A stretch of DNA of 64,000 nucleotides from UBA1952 sp965246905 (GTDB taxonomy: Bacteria > Bacteroidota > Bacteroidia > Chitinophagales > Chitinophagaceae), in the NCBI GenBank assembly GCA_965246905.1, contig CBDFFZ010000010.1:124001-188000 (forward strand). Reading direction: 5' to 3'. Made by a program: the position numbers and the translations under genes. Positions 1 to 7,645 of this stretch are shown one piece after another. The notes under the pieces are model-generated. The model was given only the letters and a program-made list of their open reading frames with translations, ran no database searches and was not told the DNA's origin. The stretch's first letter is position 1. The number at the start of each line of letters is the position of its first letter.

Positions 1-446
1 GGCTCCGGCTTACCGGCAATAAGGCGGCGCGTCCCGTAGCCCAGTTTTAAGGTATATAAATTATTGATCTTACCGTAGATAAAGGCCTTTGATTTTTCAC
101 CCGTAGTTTCATCAATATAAGACATTTTCTTTTCCGCAGGATTCTTGTGCTCGCTAAATTCAATCTGTACCACATTGATATTATAAAACTGATCGCTCAG
201 CTTTGTTTCCTGGCTACGCACATAGCCTTTATCGGCATAAATGCTCCAGCCGTCTGTATTGAGCCTCAGGCCTGCACTTAGCTCTGTACGCAAAGGCTTT
301 GGGCGTTTCGGTATTATCTTTTTAACTGCAACAGGCTTTGAAGCGAGGTTTATCTGCCCGGTTGCCTGGCCATGCGCAGTTATCACCCAAAGGCACGAAA
401 AAGAAGTAATGCAGGTAGTAATAAAATATTTTAGATAGTGCTTCAT
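1..446 (-). CDS. Conserved outer-membrane/exported protein, 3' end outside window
   Basis: About 148 codons of a leftward gene whose C-terminus lies beyond the window edge. The start at 444-446 opens a clear signal peptide (MKHYLKYFITTCITSF, cleavage after the AHG-Q region). The mature part is polar with alternating hydrophobic residues (YTLKLGYGTRR), which suggests an outer-membrane beta-structure. I do not recognise a named family; similar unnamed exported proteins occur in Bacteroidota. It is divergent from the osmC-like gene, and the two share a 255-bp intergenic region. Confidence 0.6.
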   Translation of the reverse strand, partial: MKHYLKYFITTCITSFSCLWVITAHGQATGQINLASKPVAVKKIIPKRPKPLRTELSAGLRLNTDGWSIYADKGYVRSQETKLSDQFYNINVVQIEFSEHKNPAEKKMSYIDETTGEKSKAFIYGKINNLYTLKLGYGTRRLIAGKPE

Positions 447-489
447 AAAGTATTGCTGCTACATGCGAAATAAACTTTTTCCGGGTTCG

Positions 490-604
490 CGAAAAATTGT
501 TTTCCAGGTATTTATCCCACTAAAATACGCACATTCTTTAATTAAAGGAAACGTATATCAGTTAAGGAGATTGAAATTACGAACATTTTCGAAAAATTGT
601 TTTC
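490..604. repeat. Direct repeat pair, possible operator
   Basis: The 15-mer CGAAAAATTGTTTTC occurs exactly at 490-504 and again at 590-604, precisely 100 bp apart. Each copy is itself a short inverted repeat (GAAAA-ATTG-TTTTC). They sit between two divergent genes, so a regulator-binding role is plausible but inferred. Confidence 0.4.
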
Positions 605-677
605 TCAATATCTTTAAACGGCAATTGATTAACAGTGAAACAACACAACAAGTGTATGCGCCCGTGAATAACAACTT

Positions 678-685
678 TAGCTTTG
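678..685 (+). promoter_or_regulatory. Bacteroidota -7 box for the OsmC-family gene
   Basis: TAGCTTTG is a perfect TAnnTTTG match 16 bp before the GTG start at 702, giving a very short leader. This supports the GTG as the true start. Confidence 0.5.
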
Positions 686-701
686 TAGTAAATATTTATT
701 T

Positions 702-1109
702 GTGACTGCCAGGATTGTTTATGAAGGAGATTTGAGAACAAGTGCAATGCATATTCATTCCGGGTCTGTATTGGAAACGGATGCGCCGCTTGATAATCTG
801 GGAAAGGCTGAGCGCTTCTCTCCTACGGATATGCTGGCTGTTGCACTTGCATCGTGCATGTGTACGGTAATGGGCATTGCTGCCAGAACACACAATCTGG
901 ATATTGAAGGAATTGTATGTGAAGTTGAAAAGATCATGGTTAGTAATCCGCGCCGCGTAGGGGAGATCAAGGTAAATGTTATTTTCCCTAAAAAAGCTGT
1001 GATCGATTTGAAGTACCGCACCATTTTAGAGCGTACTGCGCTTACCTGTCCCGTTTTTGAAAGTCTCCATCCGGATACGAAAAAAACAGTATTATTTATC
1101 TGGCCCTGA
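702..1109 (+). CDS. OsmC family peroxiredoxin-like protein
   Basis: A 135-aa protein with the OsmC/Ohr fold. Such proteins reduce organic hydroperoxides in the cytoplasm with a pair of cysteines. Two cysteines sit where the family has its redox pair: C52 in ALASCMC and C116 in ALTCPVF. The length fits the family (about 135-145). The start is GTG, chosen because it directly follows a consensus -7 box and no ATG lies at the right distance. Its 3' end overlaps the convergent DUF2851 gene by 18 bp. The exact subfamily (OsmC, Ohr or YhfA-like) is not resolved. Confidence 0.85.
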   Translation: MTARIVYEGDLRTSAMHIHSGSVLETDAPLDNLGKAERFSPTDMLAVALASCMCTVMGIAARTHNLDIEGIVCEVEKIMVSNPRRVGEIKVNVIFPKKAVIDLKYRTILERTALTCPVFESLHPDTKKTVLFIWP

Positions 1110-2366
1110 TTTAATAATGCTTAGCCCGATCGCGCATTCTAAGCAGCGCTTGCTTAAACAATAGTTATTATAAAGCTGCAATAATGCCTGCGACTGCGCA
1201 GCATTAGTTCCCTTCCAATCGTTCTCCTTCCAAAGCCGGATAATGTTATTATCCTCAGCCGGCAAAGCCTCCAGCAATGAAAGCGCTGCTTCCTGCTCCG
1301 CAATCAAGCCCTGGGTGTAAGCATACAAAAACCGGACTGGCGCAATAGTATTGATAATGATATTATGCACCGAATCTTCACCCAGGTTTTTTACGGTGCC
1401 GTTTTTCTGAAGCTCATCAAAGCGGTAATGTGTATCCCAGTATTCGCTTGCGGCAACCGTTAGTAAAGCGCTGATTTCGCTCACGCTTTTATAATCCGAA
1501 AGAGCTGTAAATAAATGCAGCGAATGGTGCACAAGCGCGGAAAACTGTGCCAGCCGGATAGTGGGAAAATTAGCCGGACGAAGCCGCAGGAATTTCCATA
1601 AATATCCGGCAATTGGCGTAAGCGCATATTTATGCTTCAGGAAAGCATACTCCTGTTGCAATGCTTTAGGGTAATCATCTTCCCACATACCTTCCAGCAT
1701 CCCTGACTGCCCAAAAATCAAAGCTTCGATTTGCTTTAGATTGTGCTGCTTGCTAAGCAACTGCAAGGGCAGGGATTGTGCAAGTAAAAGGAAAGGAACA
1801 GCATTTACTTTAAAGCCGAAATTAGCCGCCATACGCCAGTAGAGCAGCGTACGCCAGTCGTTGTTCGCTTGCCTTAGCTCATGCTGCCAGCCTTCGAGCT
1901 TTTGCTCCCAGCGCTCTACCAGCACCCTGCTGAGCCAGCTTTCCCTTGTTAGTTGCTTTACCGTTGCCAATTGCCGGGCACATGGTAGCGGTGCGGTAGT
2001 TTGCAGGAGCGATGTATATTGCTCCAGCACATAAGCAGGGATTCGGGCTTTCAATACGAGAACCGGGATACCGCCGGGCTCTGTTTCCATATCATGCTCA
2101 TAAACCACATGCAGGATGAGCCGCTGGTAGGCTTCATCCGTTTGATGGCCGTGCTTTAGCCAATCGGAAGTGCGCACATGCAGCTCAATGTTACCGGCAA
2201 GAAGGGTAGTTCCTATTTTTATTTTAGCTGCGCTGAAATCAGGGCCGGCATGTGTATTGATCGTACCGCCATGAATGACCTGCACCGGCTCTCCCTGCAC
2301 AGTGTATAGCGCCGCCGGACGATAGAGGTTATATCGCCAGATGAATTGAAGAAGTTTTTCCTGCAT
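1092..2366 (-). CDS. DUF2851 family protein
   Basis: A 424-aa protein matching the Bacteroidota-restricted DUF2851 family. It opens MQEKLLQFIWRYNLY and contains the conserved N-terminal block HAGPDFSAAKI followed by NIELHVRTSDW. There is no signal peptide or membrane segment, so it is probably cytoplasmic. The family has no established biochemical function. It is separated from pyrF upstream by about 85 bp. Confidence 0.85.
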   Translation of the reverse strand: MQEKLLQFIWRYNLYRPAALYTVQGEPVQVIHGGTINTHAGPDFSAAKIKIGTTLLAGNIELHVRTSDWLKHGHQTDEAYQRLILHVVYEHDMETEPGGIPVLVLKARIPAYVLEQYTSLLQTTAPLPCARQLATVKQLTRESWLSRVLVERWEQKLEGWQHELRQANNDWRTLLYWRMAANFGFKVNAVPFLLLAQSLPLQLLSKQHNLKQIEALIFGQSGMLEGMWEDDYPKALQQEYAFLKHKYALTPIAGYLWKFLRLRPANFPTIRLAQFSALVHHSLHLFTALSDYKSVSEISALLTVAASEYWDTHYRFDELQKNGTVKNLGEDSVHNIIINTIAPVRFLYAYTQGLIAEQEAALSLLEALPAEDNNIIRLWKENDWKGTNAAQSQALLQLYNNYCLSKRCLECAIGLSIIKSGPDK

Positions 2367-2451
2367 TGGATAGTGTAGGCGCCGGGGTTAAATGAACGCG
2401 TACTTTATCTACTGCAAATTTGGGGCCAAACTTTACAAAAACGGGAAATTT

Positions 2452-3252
2452 CTATAAAAAAGTGGCCATTTCTTTTTGATAAGTCCTGCCTGCCTCACCT
2501 GCAGCAGCAGCAAAATCAACTCCGCTATCTGCATAAATAACACCGCGGGATACATTGATCAGTATGCCACCATCCGCATTCAGCGCACTTTTACACACTG
2601 TTGCTACATCACCGCCCTGCGCGCCAACACCGGGTATAAGCAGAAAATGGTGCGGCATTAATTTTCGCACATGCGCTAATTGTTCGCCACGAGTAGCGCC
2701 GATAACGAACATCAGGTTCTCCGGACTCCCCCATCCGGCCACCGTTTTTAAAACTTTTTCATAAAGCAGCTCACCACCACATTCCTTCAATTGAAAATCG
2801 TGGCTGCCCACATTGGAAGTAAGCCCCAGGACAATGGCCCATTTACCTTCATGCTGCAGGAATGGCTTCACGCTATCCTCACCCATATAAGGCGCTACCG
2901 TCACCGAATCGAACGGGTAAGTATGGAAGAAAGTTTGCGCGTACTGATCTGCGGTATTCCCGATATCACCGCGCTTTGCATCTGCAATAGTGAAAATATT
3001 TTTGGGGATATACTCCAATGTTTTCAGAAGGCTTATCCAACCCTTAATGCCCTGAGCCTCGTAAAAAGCGGTATTAATTTTATAGGCAACCGTATAGAGC
3101 GCAGTAGCGTCTATAATCGCTTTATTGAAGGCAAATGTTGGATCTTCTTCATTTAGCAAGTGTTTGGGAATTTTTGTAAGATCGGTATCGAGCCCAACGC
3201 AGAGCAGGGATTTTTTTGATCTGATTTCAGTGATAAGTTGAGTGCGGGTCAT
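2452..3252 (-). CDS. pyrF: Orotidine 5'-phosphate decarboxylase (type 2)
   Basis: A 266-aa cytoplasmic TIM-barrel enzyme that decarboxylates OMP to UMP, the last step of de novo pyrimidine synthesis. The catalytic DxKxxD signature is seen as DAKRGD at residues 91-96, followed by IGNT. LCVGLDTD near residue 18 and the C-terminal phosphate-binding stretch (IPGVGAQGGD, then NVSRG) match the longer type 2 subfamily. It lies alone, about 100 bp from the mrp gene on the same strand. Confidence 0.95.
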   Translation of the reverse strand: MTRTQLITEIRSKKSLLCVGLDTDLTKIPKHLLNEEDPTFAFNKAIIDATALYTVAYKINTAFYEAQGIKGWISLLKTLEYIPKNIFTIADAKRGDIGNTADQYAQTFFHTYPFDSVTVAPYMGEDSVKPFLQHEGKWAIVLGLTSNVGSHDFQLKECGGELLYEKVLKTVAGWGSPENLMFVIGATRGEQLAHVRKLMPHHFLLIPGVGAQGGDVATVCKSALNADGGILINVSRGVIYADSGVDFAAAAGEAGRTYQKEMATFL

Positions 3253-3350
3253 GCTTGATTTTTGATCACTAAGGCATAAGAAGGTTCAGGATTTAATACC
3301 AAAATTTTATGGATTCATATATATACAATAATCGCCTTAATGAAAATATT

Positions 3351-4448
3351 TTACGCCATTTTCACCGTCTGCGTAGGGGCAAGATTTGCATTGCGGATGG
3401 ATACCTGCCGTGCTACTTCCTGCGCCATGTGCATCATTGCTGCCTGCGCAATCACATCAGTATCTATCACAGCGGGCAGGCCCTTATCGCCGCCTTCACG
3501 GATGCTTTGCACAATGGGAATTTCCCCTAAAAACGGAAGCTCAAACTGCTCGGCCATTTGTCTTGCACCGCCTTTACCAAAAATGTAATATTTATGATCT
3601 GGCAGCTCAGCAGGCGTGAAGAAAGCCATATTTTCAACAATCCCCAATACCGGCACGTTAATCTGTGGCTGACGGAACATCTGTATTGCCTTGCGCGCAT
3701 CTGCGGCAGCTACTGCCTGCGGGGTGGATACGATTACGGCGCCGGTTATAGGGATGGTTTGTACGAGCGTGAGCTGCACATCGCCGGTGCCGGGGGGTAA
3801 ATCAATTACCAGATAATCAAGCTCTTCCCAATGCACATCTGTAATGAATTGTTTCAGCGCAGAGCTTACCTGCGGCCCACGCCATATTACGGCTTGCTTT
3901 TCATCGATCAGCAAACCTATAGACATTGCTTTGATGCCATGGCGCTCAATAGGAATAATTCTTGCTTTGCCGTCAACATCCATCATCTGCGGGCGCTCAT
4001 CGCGGATGCCAAGCATGATAGGTACGGAAGGGCCATGAATATCTGCATCCAGCAGGCCCACTTTTGAGCCTTCCTGCGCAAGGCCAAGCGCAAGGTTTAC
4101 AGCAATGGTGCTCTTCCCTACTCCACCCTTTCCTGAAGCAACTACGATAATATTTTTTACTCCGGGAAGCATAGCCCTGCTGTCCTTACGATTGGTCACC
4201 ACATTGGCCGTCATATTCACCGTAACAATGGCTTCCGGGCTTACCATCAGCCGGATCGCGTTGATGCAGGCTTTCTCGATCATCTCCTTCAGCGGGCAGG
4301 CCGGCGTGGTGAGCACTACGGTAAAGGAAACATTCATCCCACTAATGGCAATGTCCTGTATCATATTGAGCGTTACGAGATCCTTGCCAAGGTCCGGTTC
4401 CTGTACTTCGCTTAGCGCTGCGAGCACTGTTTCTCTTGTTATTTCCAT
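3351..4448 (-). CDS. apbC: Mrp/ApbC family iron-sulfur carrier P-loop ATPase
   Basis: A 365-aa protein with an N-terminal MIP18/DUF59 domain (about residues 1-85) and a Mrp/NBP35 ATPase domain. The deviant Walker A is GKGGVGKS at residues 106-113, with LLDADIHGPS and DLPPGTGD downstream. Family members load and transfer Fe-S clusters. The CxxC usually found after the VENM motif is absent: the sequence reads ENMAFFTPAELPDHKYY. This may be a lineage trait, so the cluster-bridging mode may differ. A perfect TACTTTTG box lies 35 bp upstream. Confidence 0.9.
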   Translation of the reverse strand: MEITRETVLAALSEVQEPDLGKDLVTLNMIQDIAISGMNVSFTVVLTTPACPLKEMIEKACINAIRLMVSPEAIVTVNMTANVVTNRKDSRAMLPGVKNIIVVASGKGGVGKSTIAVNLALGLAQEGSKVGLLDADIHGPSVPIMLGIRDERPQMMDVDGKARIIPIERHGIKAMSIGLLIDEKQAVIWRGPQVSSALKQFITDVHWEELDYLVIDLPPGTGDVQLTLVQTIPITGAVIVSTPQAVAAADARKAIQMFRQPQINVPVLGIVENMAFFTPAELPDHKYYIFGKGGARQMAEQFELPFLGEIPIVQSIREGGDKGLPAVIDTDVIAQAAMMHMAQEVARQVSIRNANLAPTQTVKMA

Positions 4449-4482
4449 ACCAAACCTTTGTTAAATCACCTTTGAGACGGGG

Positions 4483-4490
4483 CAAAAGTA
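4483..4490 (-). promoter_or_regulatory. -7 box upstream of apbC
   Basis: TACTTTTG on the minus strand (plus-strand CAAAAGTA), 35 bp upstream of the ATG. Confidence 0.45.
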
Positions 4491-4586
4491 CGCGTTACTC
4501 CTTTTCTTTGTATAGATAAGTGCAGGGCTGATTTTCAGTATCTGTATGGGATGTAACAATAGCGTAATGCAGGCCGCAAGCTGTAT

Positions 4587-5222
4587 ATGTGGATCAAAAT
4601 TATCTTCTGCTTTTTTTTCTTTTCCGTTGGGGCAAACGGTGTATTTGCACAGCAAGTTGCTGATGATGTAGTACAGATAAATGGTGTAACTATGACGGCA
4701 GACAGCCTGCGCGGTGTAGTTGGCACAACAGTTCTGGTAAAAAACAAGAACCGCGGCGTTATATCCAGTGACCAGGGTGTTTTCTCGATTGTATGCCTCA
4801 AAGGCGATACCCTGGAGTTTAGTGCACTTGGCTTTTCTTCCAAAGATTATGTGGTGCCGCACAATATCGAAGGGCAATATTTTTCGCTTATACAGCTTAT
4901 GGTCCAGGATACTTTTTATCTCCCGGAAACCATTATCCGCCCGCTTCCTTCGAAAGATCAGTTTGGCTATGCATTTAGCCACTGGAAAATACCGGATGAT
5001 AAATATGAAATTGCCCGGCGCAATACGGATGCGCTAACGCTCCGAGCTATTGCCTTCAGCCTTCCGCGTGATGGCCATGAGAGCCAGGCAGTATTACAGG
5101 GCATGATGGCACAAAATGCTGTTTACTATGGGCAAATAAAGCCGGTAACGATCCTTGACCCGCTAAAATGGGCAGAATTTTTTGATGCCTGGAAGCGGGG
5201 TGATTTCCGCAAAAAATATTAG
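4587..5222 (+). CDS. Exported protein with carboxypeptidase-regulatory-like domain
   Basis: A 211-aa protein with a strong signal peptide (MWIKIIFCFFFFSVGANGVFAQ). Residues 25-110 look like the CarboxypepD_reg-like beta-sandwich found at the start of many Bacteroidota surface proteins (VVGTTVLVKNKNRGVISSDQGVF, broken by GDTLEFSALGF). The C-terminal half (YLPETIIRPLPSKDQF onward) resembles the small stand-alone exported proteins of this kind. No catalytic motif is visible and the function is unknown. It ends inside the stop codon of the convergent small gene at 5219-5353. Confidence 0.65.
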   Translation: MWIKIIFCFFFFSVGANGVFAQQVADDVVQINGVTMTADSLRGVVGTTVLVKNKNRGVISSDQGVFSIVCLKGDTLEFSALGFSSKDYVVPHNIEGQYFSLIQLMVQDTFYLPETIIRPLPSKDQFGYAFSHWKIPDDKYEIARRNTDALTLRAIAFSLPRDGHESQAVLQGMMAQNAVYYGQIKPVTILDPLKWAEFFDAWKRGDFRKKY

Positions 5223-5353
5223 GGCTTCTTTTTAGCGGTACTTTTCTTAGGCACACAATTAGGCACTTCTTTCCCGCCCTTCTTTTTGCTGCCTACGCGC
5301 TCATAGCCTTTCCAGCATGGATCTTCTTTGCCGCTTTTCTTTTCTGTGCTCAT
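5219..5353 (-). CDS. Small lysine-rich protein with PCWKGYE motif
   Basis: A 44-aa protein with 13 lysines: MSTEKKSGKEDPCWKGYERV, then GSKKKGGKEVPNC and a VPKK tail. The pattern DPCWKGYE-x5-KKxGxKVPNCVP also recurs as a tail on some phage and bacterial small proteins. Its two cysteines (C13 and C33) flank the basic core. The function is unknown; nucleic-acid binding is a guess from the charge. It lies 11 bp downstream of the SDR gene on the same strand, so the two may be co-transcribed. Confidence 0.6.
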   Translation of the reverse strand: MSTEKKSGKEDPCWKGYERVGSKKKGGKEVPNCVPKKSTAKKKP

Positions 5354-5364
5354 CTCAATAACTT

Positions 5365-6360
5365 TTATGACCAGTTCCTTGCTTCTTCTTTATGCCGGTA
5401 TGCTGTTGCCATCCGCTCAATGGTTGTTTCAAGAGAGAGGTAGCTGAAGCCCGGCAAATCTTTTAGCAATTTACTATTATCATAAAAACACTGTGCCCCT
5501 GCAGTGCGCGCTGTCTCCCGGGTTAAAGTTGGCTCGGTATTGCTTAGCCAGCTTTTGAGCATAGAAAGGCGCGCTACAAGGGCAGCAATAATGGGAGATG
5601 CTTTGATACCCGGCGGCTTACGGCCCAATGCCACGGCCATTTTCGAAAAAACATCCCGGTAAGGAAAATTACCGGCGCTTATTATATACCGCTCTGCGGA
5701 AATGCCGGACTGCATCAGCATTTCCATAACCGCAACTACATCCTGCACATCCACCCAGGCATTTACGCCTTCCGTGTAGTAAGGAAATTCTCTGTCCACA
5801 ATCTTTATCAGCTTTGTGGATCCTTTGTTCCAGTTGCCCTCGCCCAGTATAATGCCCGGATTTACGATCACTGCATTCAGTCCTTCACCAATGCCGCGCC
5901 ACACTTCCATTTCCGCATAATATTTACTCACGCTGTACGCCGAATTGCGGTTGCTTTCCTCCCAATCAGCCTCCTCTGTTATAAATGCTTGCCTGGTAGC
6001 GGCACGGCCCAATGATGCCACAGAACTTACAGCAACCATCTTGCGGATACCTGCATTCAGGGCTGCATCTACAATATTTTCAGTGCCGTTTACATTCTGC
6101 TGAAAAAGCATTGCTTTGTGAGCAGGATCAAAAGAGACGAATGCTGCGCAATGATATACTTCCGTAATGTCTTCGAAAGCTTCTTCAACTGCAAATACGT
6201 CGAGGAGATCGCATTGCAGCCATTCGGTGCCCGGCAGGTTTTGCAGCGCTGCGGACGGGGCAGTGGTATTGTAAAGCGCGCGAACTTTTCTTTCCGGCGA
6301 GGCGAGCCTGCGTAGTAGATGCTGGCCTAAAAATCCGCTTGCGCCGGTAATAAGAATCAT
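5365..6360 (-). CDS. NAD(P)-dependent epimerase/dehydratase, extended SDR family
   Basis: A 331-aa extended short-chain dehydrogenase/reductase. The Rossmann motif TGASGFLG is at residues 5-12. The catalytic YxxxK is YSVSK at 142-146, with the Ser of the triad in VAVSSVASLG. It resembles dihydroflavonol-4-reductase or sterol-dehydrogenase-type proteins rather than a sugar-nucleotide epimerase with known partners. The substrate cannot be read from the sequence. Its neighbours, pheS upstream and the small PCWKGYE gene downstream, give no pathway. Confidence 0.8.
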   Translation of the reverse strand: MILITGASGFLGQHLLRRLASPERKVRALYNTTAPSAALQNLPGTEWLQCDLLDVFAVEEAFEDITEVYHCAAFVSFDPAHKAMLFQQNVNGTENIVDAALNAGIRKMVAVSSVASLGRAATRQAFITEEADWEESNRNSAYSVSKYYAEMEVWRGIGEGLNAVIVNPGIILGEGNWNKGSTKLIKIVDREFPYYTEGVNAWVDVQDVVAVMEMLMQSGISAERYIISAGNFPYRDVFSKMAVALGRKPPGIKASPIIAALVARLSMLKSWLSNTEPTLTRETARTAGAQCFYDNSKLLKDLPGFSYLSLETTIERMATAYRHKEEARNWS

Positions 6361-6442
6361 TTTAATTAAAATTCCAAAAATGGAAGAATTGCTTTAACGT
6401 CAAATCAGTACTAAATACTGTTTTGCTTCTTTGAATTTAAAT

Positions 6443-7468
6443 TTACAACGACTGGAACTGCTTCAGGAACCTTACGTCGTTCTGCGAGTAAAGCCTCAGA
6501 TCGTTTACCTGGTATTTTACCTGTGTGATGCGCTCTACGCCCATCCCGAAAGCAAAGCCGGAATATACTTCCGGGTCTATGCCGAAGTTGCGAAGCATAT
6601 TCGGGTGTACCATGCCACAGCCTAAGATTTCTACCCAACCGGTATGCTTGCACAGGTTGCAGCCGCTGCCGCCGCATACAGTACACGAAATATCCATCTC
6701 TGCGCTTGGCTCTGTAAACGGGAAATAGGACGGGCGGAAACGCAGCTTTGTATCCTCACCAAACATTTCGGTAACGAAGTAGTAAAGTGTTTGTTTCAGG
6801 TCGGCAAAGGAAACTTTTTTATCGACATACAGGCCTTCGCACTGGTGGAAGAAGCAGTGAGCCCGTGCGCTTATCGTTTCATTGCGGTACACACGGCCGG
6901 GGCAGATTACCCGCACGGGGAGCTGCCCGCCTTCCAGAATTCTTGCCTGTACGGATGAAGTATGCGTGCGCAGCACCCAATCGGGATGCTGGGATACATA
7001 GAAGGTATCCTGCATATCGCGGGCGGTATGGTCGGCGGGCATATTGAGGGAGGTGAAGTTGTGCCAGTCGTCCTCGATTTCCGGGCCTGTCGCTACAGAG
7101 AATCCGATCTTTTCAAAAATGGAAACGATCTGATTTTCCGTGATGCGCAATGGGTGGCGGCTGCCCGTTGGCAATTGGATACCGGGCAGGGAAATATCCT
7201 GCGCAGGCGTTGTTGCAGCGCTGCCGGATTGGAGGTTCTTAAACTGCTCGAATTGCTCCTCTGCGAGTATTTTGAATGCATTGAGCACCTGTCCGGCTTC
7301 CTTTTTACGATCGGGCGCTACATTTTTCATCTCGCCGAACAGGCTTTTTACGATGCCTTTAGTACCGAGGTATTTAATACGATAGGCTTCGAGATCGGCA
7401 GCGTTTGTAGGGTTGAAGGCCTTGATTTCCGGCTCGTGTGCCGCAATAAGCTCCAGTAAAGATTGCAT
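6443..7468 (-). CDS. pheS: Phenylalanine--tRNA ligase alpha subunit
   Basis: A 341-aa class II aminoacyl-tRNA synthetase alpha chain, which with PheT charges tRNA-Phe. An N-terminal coiled coil is followed by the catalytic core: HPLRITENQIVSIFEKIGF, DTFYVSQHPDWVLRTHTSS, and motif 3 near GFAFGMGVERIT. The FRPSYFPFTEPSAE block is diagnostic. The frame stays open 27 codons upstream, but ATG 7466-7468 (MQSLLELIAAHEPEIKAF) matches the family N-terminus and is chosen. pheT is not in the window. Confidence 0.95.
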   Translation of the reverse strand: MQSLLELIAAHEPEIKAFNPTNAADLEAYRIKYLGTKGIVKSLFGEMKNVAPDRKKEAGQVLNAFKILAEEQFEQFKNLQSGSAATTPAQDISLPGIQLPTGSRHPLRITENQIVSIFEKIGFSVATGPEIEDDWHNFTSLNMPADHTARDMQDTFYVSQHPDWVLRTHTSSVQARILEGGQLPVRVICPGRVYRNETISARAHCFFHQCEGLYVDKKVSFADLKQTLYYFVTEMFGEDTKLRFRPSYFPFTEPSAEMDISCTVCGGSGCNLCKHTGWVEILGCGMVHPNMLRNFGIDPEVYSGFAFGMGVERITQVKYQVNDLRLYSQNDVRFLKQFQSL

Positions 7469-7608
7469 GGGCGTAAAGGTAGGCAATGGACGGGGCAAAT
7501 AATATTGCCGTTGCTGCCTGGTAGTAGAATGTTCATAGCTACGGCCCATATTCTGCTGTTCACCGCTTAAACCAGTGCATGTGGGTTTACAAGTAAGGAC
7601 ATAAAAAA

Positions 7609-7632
7609 AAAGCGGCCCGTTAAGACCGCTTT
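7609..7632 (-). terminator. Rho-independent terminator of the T9SS protein gene
   Basis: On the minus strand, AAAGCGG and CCGCTTT pair around a 10-nt loop and are followed by a run of T. It lies just after the stop of the gene at 7646. Confidence 0.7.
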
Positions 7633-7645
7633 GGTATGCCTCCGG

